Part shown: piece by piece, positions 11,970 to 23,993 of the stretch
Layout of the letters: the number at the start of each line of letters is the position of its first letter
How positions within the stretch are numbered: the first letter of the stretch is position 1
NCBI GenBank assembly: GCA_016987375.1
Contig: PJRA01000509.1
Location: 1,346,295-1,410,294, forward strand
DNA: 64,000 bases
Direction of reading: 5' to 3'
Source: Brachionus koreanus
Taxonomy: Eukaryota > Rotifera > Eurotatoria > Ploima > Brachionidae
Notes under the pieces: model-generated
Databases searched by the model: none
What the model was told of the DNA's origin: nothing
The model's input: only the letters and a program-made list of their open reading frames with translations
Translations under genes and position numbers: made by a program

Positions 11970-13484
11970 AAATTAAAGCGAAAGAGAATTTTTTTTCAAT
12001 GTGAAAGTCTATTTTTGCTTAAACTTAATTGTAAAAATCATTAGAGGAATTGTCTTTATTATTGTTGTTGTAAAGCCGTTAACAACATAAAAAACACAAA
12101 ATTATAAAAACAGGACGTGTGTGTAAGCGGGTTATAAAACAAAAATTATGTTGAAATTAATTATTTAACCATGTATTAGTATTTGTTTTGTTCCTCTTTC
12201 TTTAACTGAGTTATTCATTTTATTTCTGTTTAAAGTTGTTTTTTTAATTATTAACAAAGAAAATATATTTAAATAAAATTTTAAAATATGTTAAATTTAA
12301 AACTATTTATTTAATTGATAAAGTAAATTTTACCAATTTTACCAATTTGATTTGACTAATTAAAGTATGCTCTTTTAGAAAGATTTTTTTTATAAAAAAT
12401 TAATCATTACCTGCTTTAATTAAAATTCAAAACTAAATTGACTAGAAATTGTAAATTTTCCCAACAAATAATCAAAAATTTAATATTCCTATATCTCGTT
12501 AAAATTAGATTTTGTAACTATTTATTATGACGAAATATTTAAATATTAATGAATATCAGTTAACCACTTTTAATGAATTATGTTTTTGTTCATGAAATAG
12601 ATTCAAATAAAATCTTCAAATTAATTCAATTAAAAGAAACATAATTCAAACTTAATTTCATTTTAAAAAAATGTTTTAATATCTTTAATGTATTGTTAAA
12701 TATTATTTATTTAAAGACTGTTATTTTAATAAGTTAGTATTTTTATTTTATTTAGAAAAAACAAAATTAACACTAAACAGATAATTTTAATTTTAGCCCT
12801 CAAACATGAACTTAACATTTTGGTTAGTCATTAAATTCTGTCTTTATTTTTTAGTATATTTGAATAATAAACATAAATAAATGGTATAATTTATTCAAAC
12901 TCTAGAAATATTAAAAACATTATAAAACAAAATTAAATTCACTTATGGACTATAAAATGTTATGCCTTTATAAATAAAGCCTTTTATTAAAAAGATTTTG
13001 AAATTTCATAATAGCAAAAATCACTTGAATGAACAGGTTTAAGCTGAAACATTACTTGTACTAAGAAATAAAGCTATTTTCAAAATTAAAGTAGCATCAA
13101 TCAAAAGTTAGATCTATTTCAATAAAATAAACCTTTCGGTCAATAAGGACGTCCAGTTTAAAGGGCAATTTTGTGCATTTGGTCGAATTAAGTCTTTGTA
13201 TTTTAATGTTTTAAAGTAACAATTTTATTTAATAATAAAAAAATTCTTCTTAGATAAGTTTTTTATTCATTCATTCATTCTGTCGATGCAAAAAAAAAAT
13301 ATATAACTTGAAAATTTTTATAATTAAAAAAATTTCAAATTAAATTTTAATTTCCATTCAATTCTTCATAAAAAATTTTATTGATTTATAGAATATAAAA
13401 AAATTTAATAACTATAAATAATTTAATTTTTTATTTTTTTGAATTTTTTTGGTTTATAGTAGTATATAATATTTCATTTTTTTT
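11970..13484. other. Intergenic region between TBPL1-A and UNC93
   Basis: AT-rich sequence without a supported gene. A short less AT-rich patch at about 13128-13200 has no open frame I recognise. Confidence 0.45.
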
Positions 13485-14951
13485 TTAAAAAAATGGAAAA
13501 TAATAAATTAAGATTAAAACAAACATAATTAGTATAAAAAAATATTTTAAATTATTAGATTTCAGAACATGCAAATTCTTTTCATAAAATTCTATAGCTA
13601 AATATCCAATTAAACCTATGCTCAAATAAACTAGCATCAAATAAAGCTTAGTAGAAATGCATAGGTAATTTGAATATGCATAAGAAATAGCAAAACCGAC
13701 TGATTCCCACAATCGAAAATTAGAAAATGCTGCTTCTTGATTAGACTTAAATAGAACTCCATAAATCGAATTAACCTGAGTTTGCCAAGCAGAGTCTGCT
13801 AAACCCCACAAAGCTGGAATCAAATATAAAACATAATTATTCTCACTTGTATCTAACTTCCAGCTCATCATTAAAAAAATTAGAAAATAATTTAGAATAG
13901 CGGCCGATAAAAAACATGGTATTCTACCGACATGTTTTACCAGTAAACCAAATAGATAGCTTCCTATGACATTTAATATGCCAAAATATATCATAGCATA
14001 GCCGACATAATCAACACCTCTGGCACATGCCACAAATGACTTGGTGTAATCTGCTCCAATAAATGCTAAAGAAAATCCGAGCCAAAGAGTCAATGGAAGT
14101 ATTAAAATTTGATTTCTATTTTTCAATTGCCTAATTGTACTTATAAATAAACTAAATTGATCAATGTTCTTTTTTGAATCAGCCACTATCTTGTTACTTT
14201 TAAATTCATTTAAGGCTATTCTAATAAGAATAATACTTGAAAAACCTAGCATTATATAGACTAAACATAAGGTATATACAGTAGATAGCTGAGCTTTGAT
14301 AATTTGATTTTCTTGTTTTACAAGTTGATCATTTGGACAATCATTAAAGCCACATGAATCTAAAGATCTTAAATTTTCTACACTCTGAAGCTTTTCTGGT
14401 TTTAAAATAGTTGAACTAATCAAATTTCCAACAATTTGACTCATTTGAAACATCGCAAAAAAAATACCAAAGAAACGATTGACTACAGCCTCACTGTTTT
14501 CTCCAGTAATATTGGCATAAAATCCAGCTATTTCAGTCAAGTACGTGCATTTAGCTGTCCAAAGAGGTCCAGCAAAAATTCCCAACAAAACAGCTGAAGG
14601 AATAAGAGTGTACCATTTTGGATATGTATTAGCAGCAATAAATACTAAATAAGCAAATTGGCTTATTATTATTGTCTTTTTTATTCCAAAAAAATTAATC
14701 ATTATTGGTGGCCAGAAAAAGCATGATATTACTAAAGTAACATAAATTGTACTTAAACTTAGGGTTCCAATTCCTTCGTCGCTGTTCAAGCTACTTTGAA
14801 GATTAGCCATTGATTGAAAGGCTGTGAACAAGAGAAACCATGCTAGGCCAATTACGAATAGATTTTTATGAATAAGATGCCCAGAATTCGACCAATTTCG
14901 ATCAGAAATGGCATCGTTGACACTTTTCATTCTTTGAATTAACTTGAACAT
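13485..14951 (-). CDS. UNC93-like multipass membrane protein
   Basis: A 488-residue single-exon protein with about eleven hydrophobic helices in the major facilitator style. It starts with a short cytoplasmic segment and HKNLFVIGLAWFLLFTAFQSMANLQSSLN, the classic UNC-93 first helix. It continues with GTLSLSTIYVTLVISCFFWPP and FGIKKTI at the helix 2/3 turn, GPLWTAKCTYLTEIA, NRFFGIFFAMFQMSQIVGNLISS, and a C-terminal half with GFSLAFIGADYTKSFVACARGVDYVGYAMIYFG and WGLADSAWQTQVNSIYG. UNC93A-type proteins include the C. elegans regulator of two-pore K+ channels and membrane trafficking adaptors; actual transport is not established. A divergent neighbour starts only 230 bp away at 15182, so the two may share a promoter. 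The last segment is an extra hydrophobic helix ending FPFF. Confidence 0.88.
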   Translation of the reverse strand: MFKLIQRMKSVNDAISDRNWSNSGHLIHKNLFVIGLAWFLLFTAFQSMANLQSSLNSDEGIGTLSLSTIYVTLVISCFFWPPIMINFFGIKKTIIISQFAYLVFIAANTYPKWYTLIPSAVLLGIFAGPLWTAKCTYLTEIAGFYANITGENSEAVVNRFFGIFFAMFQMSQIVGNLISSTILKPEKLQSVENLRSLDSCGFNDCPNDQLVKQENQIIKAQLSTVYTLCLVYIMLGFSSIILIRIALNEFKSNKIVADSKKNIDQFSLFISTIRQLKNRNQILILPLTLWLGFSLAFIGADYTKSFVACARGVDYVGYAMIYFGILNVIGSYLFGLLVKHVGRIPCFLSAAILNYFLIFLMMSWKLDTSENNYVLYLIPALWGLADSAWQTQVNSIYGVLFKSNQEAAFSNFRLWESVGFAISYAYSNYLCISTKLYLMLVYLSIGLIGYLAIEFYEKNLHVLKSNNLKYFFILIMFVLILIYYFPFF

Positions 14952-15181
14952 AATATACCATCTGCTAATAAAAAATTACTTTTATAAATTATTTTTTCTT
15001 AGAATCCAAATAGAATTTTTGCTTCCAAGTTGTCATGAAAAATGTCCTAAGTACTTGTTACAAAATTATGGGGAATAAAAAAGTATAAATATTTAGATAT
15101 GTTAATTTTTTTAGAAATTAAAATTGGGTCAATAAAAAATAGTATTTCTTATCATTTTTTATTATTATTTTATTAAAAAAA
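14952..15181. promoter_or_regulatory. Short divergent intergenic region, possible bidirectional promoter
   Basis: Only 230 bp separate the start codons of the UNC93-like gene (minus) and the DUF6314-like gene (plus). No distinct element is visible in the AT-rich sequence; a shared promoter is an inference from spacing. Confidence 0.35.
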
Positions 15182-15652
15182 ATGAATTTAGCACAAAAGC
15201 TATTTAATTTTTTCGAAGGATCATGGAGTGCATTTCGAACAATAGTGAATACGGGCTTTTTTACTGGTACAGCCACGTTTGAGCTTTCGGAAGCAAATTC
15301 TGATGAAATGATTTACAACGAAAAAGGCGTATTTGAGTTTTTAGATCGAGTTGATTCGAAATTCGACGCATCTCGCAGCTTTATTTACACTCTTTATGAT
15401 CAGAAAGATATTCAAATTTATTTTAATGATAAAGGTTCGGAGAAAAAACTCTTCCATTGTTTCGGTTGTGAGAGCATAGACTATCATGGTCAAAATAAAA
15501 TTGTATTCAAGAATAAACATTTTTGCTTCCCAGACACTTATAATATCACATATGAAATCGACTTCGAAAAAGTGGAATTTCAAATAACTTATGATGTGAG
15601 TGGACCTGAAAAGTCTTATACTTCTAAAACTTTATTTAAAAAACTTGAATAA
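15182..15652 (+). CDS. DUF6314-like small beta-rich protein
   Basis: A 156-residue intronless protein. The pattern fits the DUF6314 family: W-x-x-x-R-x-I near residues 15-21 (GSWSAFRTI), GFFTGTATF at about 25-33, MIYNEKGVF at about 43-51, RSFIYTLYDQKDIQIYF at about 65-81, then KLFHCFG, a HFCFPDTYNITYEI block at about 118-131, and FQITYDVSGPEKSYTSKTLF at the end. The conserved R, FH and H-x-C-x-x-D-x-Y residues are present. The family has no known activity; it looks like a small beta-barrel with a possible ligand site formed by His and Cys. I know it mostly from bacteria, fungi and algae, so its presence in an animal contig is notable. It is convergent with TTD14 copy A (187 bp apart). Confidence 0.65.
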   Translation: MNLAQKLFNFFEGSWSAFRTIVNTGFFTGTATFELSEANSDEMIYNEKGVFEFLDRVDSKFDASRSFIYTLYDQKDIQIYFNDKGSEKKLFHCFGCESIDYHGQNKIVFKNKHFCFPDTYNITYEIDFEKVEFQITYDVSGPEKSYTSKTLFKKLE

Positions 15653-15838
15653 TAAATATGGGATAAAAAAATTAATTTTTGAATATTAAATTTAATAAAA
15701 TTAATCTAAATAACAATAGTAATTAAAGCTTTATTCACAATTTAACATAGATATAAATTTTATTAAAATTTTTTTTATTACTAATTTAGAATTAATCTAA
15801 AACAATTATTGTCGTTAAAAATATTGAGCTAAATAAAA

Positions 15839-18800
15839 TTATTTTTTCCTTTTAGACAAATTGAACATTGAATAATTTGGGTCTTGAGTGATTTCTTTTT
15901 CTATTTCAAGAAAATCGGGTAATAACAAGTCCTCATCCATGCATCGGGTTGTTAGAATGATGAGTCCACGACAACTTGGATTGCAAGGTTCTTCATACAT
16001 GTCCAATTGATAATATCGGTGCTTCCACTCAAAACATCTTCTTAGCTTATAAATTGTAAAATGATTACTATCGATTGTTTTGTACAGCATCTTAATTAAT
16101 AAAATTTAGAATTAATCTTACACACAAAAATTTTACTAATTTAATTTTTCACCAAAAAAATTTTTAAACTAAATCAAATTTAACTAGAAGTTTAGAAAAT
16201 AAAAAAGTTAACTTTTAAAATTTTAATTTAAATCAACAACAAAATAAAATCGTATCAAAGACTTTATTTTTTAAGTGCATCTGGGAATACTTTGTTTTTA
16301 ATTTTGGTGAAAAATAAAGATTCTTTTTTTATTCATAAAATTTTTAAATAAATAGTTACAGCATATTCTCTTTTGTCAATTTGTCGATATGTTTCAACTA
16401 CCTGATCGTTGCGAATAAACCGTACAGTATAAGTATAAGACCACACATCTATTTGTTATGATAGATTTAAATAAAAAATTAATGGTCTAAAAAAAATACT
16501 TGATTGTCCGCGTTTTCGAATACGAGCCTGAACCTTTGGAGAATTTGAAACCAAGTAGTTGTGAACCACATTGAAATCTTGAAAAGGCGGAAATTCTGTG
16601 ACTTCAGGTACTGCTTTAACCAGAAATTTTCTCTTTCGATTGCCTACATCAAAGCCTTTGAATTGAAGGCCGATTCGGTCACAAACGGCCTGTAAAACTC
16701 GGGCAATTTTGATTTCAAAATCGGTACAGTTATCGATAACATATTTATATGGATGACCAATCCATGCTTTTGCTATTTTCGCATCCAATTGACGAGCTAG
16801 ATCTAGACCCTCTGTCCTAGATATATTATTGTCCAAAGTATAGAATTGCTCAGCCCCTTTTGCAGCTGTTATCTTAAAAATTCAACAAGAACTTAAAATT
16901 TTTGAATTTAGTAACAAATTTTTTTGAGAATACTTAAAAAATAAGCTAAAGAAAATGTGGCCTTTTTCTTAATTTTTTATAATAGTTTTTAAAATTTTTC
17001 TTTTAGCTTTAAAATGCTCGTCATGACTTCAAAAATAAATATTTTTTTGTTTTTTGATGTTTCAGAGTTAAAAAGCATCTAAAAAAACTTGTTAAATTTT
17101 GTTTATATCTCTGACCTAAAATGACCACTATCAGATTGGACTTCCAAAACAAATTATACTTAAACTATTGTTTTTTTTTTCTAATGAAATAATGTAGTTA
17201 AAAATTTTCAATTTTTTTACACAAATTTAATTAAAAAATTTTCTTTTAAAATCTAATATTTATAGAGAAATAATAGGCAAGCTTAAAATTAATTATTTGT
17301 TTCTCATAAAAATTTAAAAATTCATCCCAGTAACTAAAATCTGAATTCTAAAGTTTTGTTGAGCGATTTTTCAGCTTTTTTAACTTTTTCGCCCAAAAAT
17401 AGGCTTAGAATCAATAATTTTCAAATAAGTGCAAAAAAAAGCAGTTAAATCATAGTTTAAATTTTTAACTTGACACATCATATTATCTTATATTAGTAAG
17501 TATCATTTTTTTGCCTAATATCATTGCCTAACATTCTTATCTAAGAAAAAATTAAATTATTATAAATAATAATAATAGTTAACATTCTACGGTCAAATTT
17601 GGTTTAAACGGAATTGACAAAGCAAGAAGACTAACGTAATGGTAGACTAACAACTAACTACTTTCGTCTTTTCTTTATTTCTACCCACATTATTCTGAAA
17701 AATGTACAATTCCAATTTGCAAAATGCTTGAAGAATGCATGAAGTGCTGATTTAGATAAAAAGAAATTTAACTAAACATTTTTTGTGTTCGATACCTTTA
17801 AAAAACAATTTTCATTTTCTTCCGAGTTTGAGTGTGGTGCTAAAACTCTAAATACATTTTTTTGCTTAACAATATTTTTCTTATTAAAAATAATTCTTGT
17901 TAATAGAATTTCAATAATCCGACCATTTTGGTTTGACCATTTAATGTCCGAATGAAATAAATGATGGAAATTTGATAATCCCAAATTAAAAAGTGTCGGG
18001 TTAAAAAAATTGTATTTACAAAATTATTGCATTTTTGAAAAGAAATTCAAAATAATTAAAAATATTCAAAATTAGCTTGAATAAATGCTTTTAAAAAACT
18101 GCACTCTGACCAAATTTGACCAAAAAAAATTCCGTTTTTACCTAACAATTTATTATTTACATAAAAATTCACGCTGCATAATATTATCTAGATATAACTG
18201 TATTAAAATTGATTAATAAATTAATTTTAAGAAAAATCCAATTTTTATACTTTTTTAGTTTTTTTTTTTATTTTTTATAATATTAACTAAACTAAAAGAT
18301 TAGAACGCCGACTAATGCAAAAAAAATGAAAAAAACCAAAATCCTATTGTTTTGAAATATTTAATTTAAATACAAGTATTTAAATTTTTAATTTATTTTA
18401 AGTTTGAATATATTTTTGATAAACACTGCTTTAGGAATTTAGAAACTATTTTACCTCAAAGCTAAAATTTTTTTCTTTTTTTATTTTGTTTTAAATGGAA
18501 ATAATTTTAAAATTGATCAAAAAAATTACTAAATGAATTATTTGATCATATCTATTGTCTCTAAGATCGACTTCGTTCCATGTGGGATTCCTCTGTTTCA
18601 ATATTTCCCAGTCTTCTTCATCCAAATAAGCAACAGGATCCATTGCGCCTCGATCATAAATTATAATCACATTTTGATCTTTCTCTTTGTAATAATGCTT
18701 TGCTGCTTGATTTATCGAGTCTTCTATTTGAAGAAGAGTTTTTAGCAAATTTTCTTGAAAATCAATAGCTAAAAAATAATGAAAATTAATTCTTTTTGCT

Positions 18801-19272
18801 TCAGCCTTTTTTAATTTAAAATTTTACTATGTTTGTCTAGTTCGTAAAAATAAATTCCACTCGAAAGGAGAATTGTGGCCGTCTCTGGTACACAAAACAC
18901 CTTCCAACCAATATTTTCGAAAAAAATTTTTATTTTATTGATTGAAGTTGTTTTTCCGGCACACGGACCACCTGTGAGGACAACGCGGTGAATGCGTTTG
19001 CTTGAGCTAGCATCTGTTTGAGTCGGTGCAGTACTCAGCGTCTGTTGGGTTAGCAATGCTGATATACTGTGATCGATGGGCTCGTCGATCTCCAAGTCAT
19101 CGTTCGCGTCGTTTAAAATTGATTGCGATTGAGATTTTTTTAAGTTGGGATTTGACAATTTCAAAAGCTTGTTCAGTTGTATTACATTAATTGGAGATCT
19201 GGATTCAAGACGCTCATCTGAAGCCGACTTACTAGCGTTTGCCTCAATAGAACTCATTCTTTTTTTTTTCAA
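15839..19272 (-). CDS. TTD14-like P-loop/CYTH protein, copy A
   Basis: Homologue of Drosophila TRPL translocation defect protein 14, a nucleotide- and phosphoinositide-binding protein needed for movement of the TRPL channel. Exons: 19272-18828, 18768-18530, 16872-16500, 16448-16360 and 16090-15839, all GT-AG and phase-consistent, about 465 residues. After a Ser-rich N-terminal tail, residues about 93-115 hold the Walker A P-loop [28 protein letters not shown] carries the Walker B-type strand, and [17 protein letters not shown] closes the P-loop domain. The C-terminal part has [18 protein letters not shown] and VQARIRKRG, then [13 protein letters not shown], typical of the CYTH-like domain. 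Intron 2 is about 1.66 kb and the others are short. A start six codons later (MSSIEA) is possible. A second copy lies at about 43 kb. The frame is intact and both copies keep the P-loop. Confidence 0.9.
16873..18529. other. Long intron of TTD14 copy A
   Basis: A 1.66-kb intron, unusually long for this gene. It contains GGTCAAATTTGG at about 17592 and its approximate reverse complement CCAAATTTGACC at about 18109, suggesting an old inverted-repeat insertion of about 0.5 kb. No open frame is convincing. Confidence 0.4.
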
Positions 19273-20081
19273 AAATTTGCTCCTTTTGCTTTATAAAAAC
19301 ATTTTCATAATTATTTCTTTTAAGAAAAAAAATTGTTTTATTTAAATTAAAATCATAAAGCCTATTAAATCATTTTTAAAAATTTTTGCACGACCCAATT
19401 TAATTTTTTTTTCAACCATCCATCGTTAGAAAGCTACTTTTTGCTTTTTTCACCTAAGACATAAAATTTTTTTTTAAACAGACTCTTGATAAAACAAACA
19501 AGCTTAAATATATACTTCTAGACATAATTCCAATTTGAAGTATATTTTTTTTTTAAATTTTATTTAAAAAAAAATCAATCATTGAATGCTAATTTAATGA
19601 AGTTTAACAAGTTGTTTAAAAAATAAATCCTGAAGTTGAGACAGGGCGTTTTTTTTTATTTATTTTGCGTATATTTTCTTAGCGGAATTTTAATTTTCAA
19701 ACAATATTTCATAAAATATATCTCTTTTTTTTCCAATAACTAGAAAATAATAAAATAAATTATGCCAAATTATGTAAAGCGAAGCGAAAATTCTAATTTT
19801 CAACCAAGTGAAATTAAGCCGAAAAGATGTCAGTTGCCAAGCAGCGTGCATTTTGGCAATAAAAAACGCTTTGGTTTAAATAACTAGTTATTTGAGAGTT
19901 TGGTCTTGGCAAAATTTTACATTATAATCAAATAAAATAAATTAAATTAAAAGTTAAATGATTTGCCGATGTTTTATTTTGAACTAAATACAGGTTTACA
20001 GGCAAACGCTAGCTTTTGGTATAAAATACTTTATTGATCTAAAAACAAGATTAGCTTTTAAGCAATTGCGTAATGAGAAAA
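19273..20081. other. Intergenic region METTL14 to TTD14 copy A
   Basis: Upstream region of TTD14-A and downstream of METTL14. Mostly AT-rich, with a less biased patch at about 19780-19880 containing no convincing open frame. It should hold the TTD14-A promoter, but no specific site can be singled out. Confidence 0.4.
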
Positions 20082-23000
20082 TCAAGCTGAAGTATCGTAT
20101 TCACCATTTAGATTATTCTGATTAATTTCGACGCCGAAACCAATCGAATTTGCACTTTCTGTATTATTAGGCATGTTTACTTGATATACCAATTGATCTA
20201 AATTATTCTGTTGATTTGGCTGCTGTATTTGTTGTTGAATTAATTGCATTTTCGATTTAATTGGAGGAGTTTTGGGTCTTAAAAGTTCAATCCTATCTGT
20301 AGTTCCAGTCAAGTTTCCGCCAGAAAATAAGCCCTTGAAAATATCTTTGTTGAAATTTGTGTCCGAAAGATCGGGCCCGACTGACAGCCATCCGTGTCTC
20401 AGGGTGTTATCTCTTCCAAACAAATACAGTCTTCTCCTGCCCAAACAAAAATGTTCGATTATATTGAATATTTCTTCTGGTTTGTCGGGGCAGCCCTCAT
20501 CTGGCTCCTCAGAAATGATCAAATCAATATCAATATTGGTGTGAATAAAGCTACTATCCTGAGAACGTTTTACAGTGCCTTTGATTCCCATTAGACAATG
20601 TTCCTTTATAAAAATATGTGTACTTAATAAGTGTGAATTAGAAAAATGTGTTTTAAGCATATTTTCATATTTTTTAAGAAAAATATGGAAAAATTTAAAT
20701 TTAATCCAATAAGTTTTAAATCAAGTTTCGTTCGAAAAAAACAAGGATTTTTTTATTTTTAAAAGAAAAAGTCATTAAATTAGTAACTTTTTTATGTAAA
20801 AAATCAATTTGAAGGAAATATATTTCCTTCATCTGTAAAAATTTAATTATATTTACATTTTTCTACAGTGAATATTTTAATTTGACAAATTTTAAAACAA
20901 ATTTTATTAAATTTTCTTAATTTGATTTTGGCTTGTTTGTTTGTCTTTCAAACCGAGAGGTCAGAATCAATACTGCTGATGGAGTTACTCTGTCAAAACG
21001 AGACAGAGTAACCACCAGTTTCGACTAGTTAATTATTGGGATGTTTAAGATCAACTAGATGCAGTTACTTCTGTGTCAGACCAAATTCGTCACTCAAATG
21101 GTATCGATCAAGAGATGAGGGACTATTATCCTATTTTGATAGCATGGGACAAATTATTATAGATTAGTTTAAAAAAAAGTGAAAAATATTGAGGGTTTAT
21201 TCTAAAATTATTTTATTCTTCATCAATAGAAAAATAAAATTTAGATTGTTTATTTTCTATAATTCCAGCAGTAACATCGAGGTCAACAATCAAGAAAGAG
21301 CTCATCGTAATGGTAATGTCATAGTGAGAAGCAAGGGTTAAGGCAAAAGATTAACTTGAATGGAAAGTAATGATCCTATGTTTCAAAAGGAGTGAATAAG
21401 GAATTAAAAATTCCTATTAAACTAAATTAAGTATTTACTGAATTCTATCGATTTAGTTTTTTGAAATTTAGTAAAATATTACAGGACAACCCAGTCAACC
21501 CAAATTTTATGATTCTTTAAAGATTAAATAGGGAAAATTTATAATGATACCTTAAGGGTTTAGTTGGACTCATTTTCATTTCAAAATCATTCCAATTTCA
21601 TTAGAAAATCAGTAAAAAACCATTAAAAGAAATTAAACACGATTCTTTAAGAAATCATCATGATAAAAATTGAAATTATTGAAAGTCTGATTTATTCCTT
21701 AATAATTAACCAAAAAACGAATTTAATGATTAAGGAGAAATTGAATTATATATATAAAAAATTATAATTAAATAAAAATCCTTTTTACAATTATTAATTT
21801 TACTCGATGAGTTTTTACCGTAGATCACATGGGTACTTGGGAAAATCATAGCAAAAATAATGAAAAAAAAGCAAAAACTAATTTTTAATTGAATCAAAAT
21901 ACCTATATGAATCAATTATATCAAAGCTGAAATTAACGTTTTTTCACAAAGGCACTCTTATAAATTAGCTAAAACACCCTTTCTTTTTCACACCAAGGGA
22001 AATGGACTAAAAATATTTGAACTAAAAAACCCCGCCTATGTTAAGAAATCAGAATTGAAGTTGCAAAATTAAATTAACAATTTAATTAATTGATAACTAA
22101 TGTAAAACTTTCGATAAAATTTCATTTTTTTATTTTAAAATGCTAAAAATTCTTTTAACTTTTTTTTTAAAGATCAAAAGCAAGTTCTTCTAATGCAACA
22201 TGGTGCAACATTCACTACATTATCTTGCATCTAGAGAATTAGTAATAGCCTTTAGAAAAAAATGTTATTAATCTTATTACCTTTGATTTCTGTTCTATTT
22301 TTTTAAATTTTTTTACCAAATTTAAAACAATCACTGATTTTGATTATAGAATAATTTCAATTTTTTTAGGAAAAAGATCAAGTATTAGAAAAAAATTTTA
22401 ACTTAACCATTGTAAACAACCACAAACACTTAAAATAAAAATTAATTTTTATCAACACATAAAACTCTTAATTTAACAGCGGTTAGCCCGAAAAATAAAA
22501 ATTTTAAACAATTTGAACTTTAATAATTGAAAAAAAAACTTATTGAAAATTAAATTTTATTTTAAATAAAAATTCATAAAAAAAGAAAAATGTAATTTAT
22601 TTAAACAAAGATAGACTTAAAAATGATATGATAAGACGTGCTTGAATGATAATAATTTTTAAGAGAATGTTTACTCGATTTAAAATTTTCACTCAAGAAT
22701 TTGATATCGGAATATTGAAAATGTCTGAAACTTGTTAGTCCGAAATTGAAATTAAAAAATGTCGGATTAAAGAATATTTTAATAAATTTTTGTTCCTAAA
22801 TTTGTCAAATTTTTCTTTTAATATCTAATCAAATCTGTACGATTTCTTAACTTCACTTCATCAATTTGTTGTCTTGAAACAATTAACATTATGGAAAATA
22901 AAGAAACACTATAGTGCTTACATACGTTATGTCGGATAATTCAAATAATTTACTTTGTAATATATCAAGAAGTAATGGGAAATCTATATTTAGACGGAAT

Positions 23001-23993
23001 TTCGAATGTGTTAGCTGAATTTTCGAGCAATTTTTTCATTAAAATTAAACAAGTTTTCCTATTTTAAATTTAAAATTGAAAACAAAAATAAATACTTTAG
23101 TTCGTTGCAAAATAGATCCACAGTCTAAATTTCGGTTTTGTCGGAGAGTTTTTTTATTTGTCTTAATCCATACAATATCTTCGCAGCGTCTAAATCCCCA
23201 TTTTTTTAAACATTCTCTTCCCTTATCCAATCCATCACCAGAGCCACACCAAAGAAATATGAATGCTCGCTGAGATGTCACTGATCCAATGTCAATAGAC
23301 TTTATTTCATCCCATGAATAGAATTTATTAAAAAATATTTTATTATGGGTTTGATATTCGTGTAGTGGAGGCTCTACAAGAATAACATCGAACTCGGATC
23401 CTGTCAATTCAGCTAGAGAAAAGTCGCTGCTATCTTTGTTTAAAAGATCAGATTTTATGTACATGGGCCTATTGGGAACATTTGTTTTAGAAATCAATTC
23501 ATCTTTTAACTTAATCAATTCTCTCAATTTTGGATAGTCTTCAAAGCGTTCGTTTAGCGCAGGATCGCGTATAAAATTTTGAGGCCTCTGTTGAGTGTCT
23601 ACAAAGTGTTGACAATAGTCATTTTTTGGACCTTCATTTTCTTCTTTAATTGTGGATTCCTCGTCAATCGAATAACGATTTTGATCTTCTTTTTCAATAT
23701 ATGAAACAATTTTGGTTTCTTTTGAGCATGTAATTTCTTTGAGCAATTCAATGTTATTTTCTTTCTTTAAATCCCTAGTTTTTCTCTCTTCATGTAAAAT
23801 ATCTTGGTCACTTTTGGGAATTACCAAATCGAAAATTTCATCTGTTGAGACATTGAGCTAAATGAATAAATTTAATTTTCAATAAAAAAAAATAACCAGT
23901 ATTTACGGTATTTGCAATCAGTTTTTTGTTCAAATTGAGTTTTTGTTTTAGAATTTTGAAATTCTTGCGACTAATTTCTAACATGGACTCCAT
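20082..23993 (-). CDS. METTL14: METTL14, m6A methyltransferase complex subunit
   Basis: METTL14 is the RNA-binding, catalytically silent partner of METTL3 in the nuclear N6-methyladenosine writer. Exons 23993-23907, 23857-23096 and 20603-20082 join in phase 0 to give 456 residues, the same length as the human protein. The start reads [13 protein letters not shown], as in the family. Exon 2 has [48 protein letters not shown] (EPPL replaces the catalytic DPPW of METTL3, as expected), [32 protein letters not shown] and QRTK. Exon 3 resumes at [14 protein letters not shown], then [21 protein letters not shown] and [13 protein letters not shown]. The tail differs: vertebrate METTL14 ends in RGG repeats, while here it is Gln/Asn-rich ([12 protein letters not shown]) without RGG. 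Intron 2 is about 2.5 kb. Confidence 0.95.
20604..23095 (-). other. Large METTL14 intron 2
   Basis: A 2.5-kb intron between the RTK and EHCLMG codons. It holds a less AT-rich patch at about 20950-21370 containing a strong hairpin, and a stretch at about 22735-22780 loosely resembling the sequence near 17975-18010 in the TTD14-A intron, perhaps a dispersed repeat. No protein-coding gene is supported inside it. Confidence 0.6.
20976..21018. repeat. Strong hairpin (17-bp stem)
   Basis: GTTACTCTGTC at 20984-20994 is exactly complementary to GACAGAGTAAC at 21002-21012, with a 7-base loop. The stem extends after a two-base bulge through CTGATG (20976-20981) against CACCAG (21013-21018), with one mismatch. 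It lies in METTL14 intron 2 in an unusually GC-balanced patch. Confidence 0.65.
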
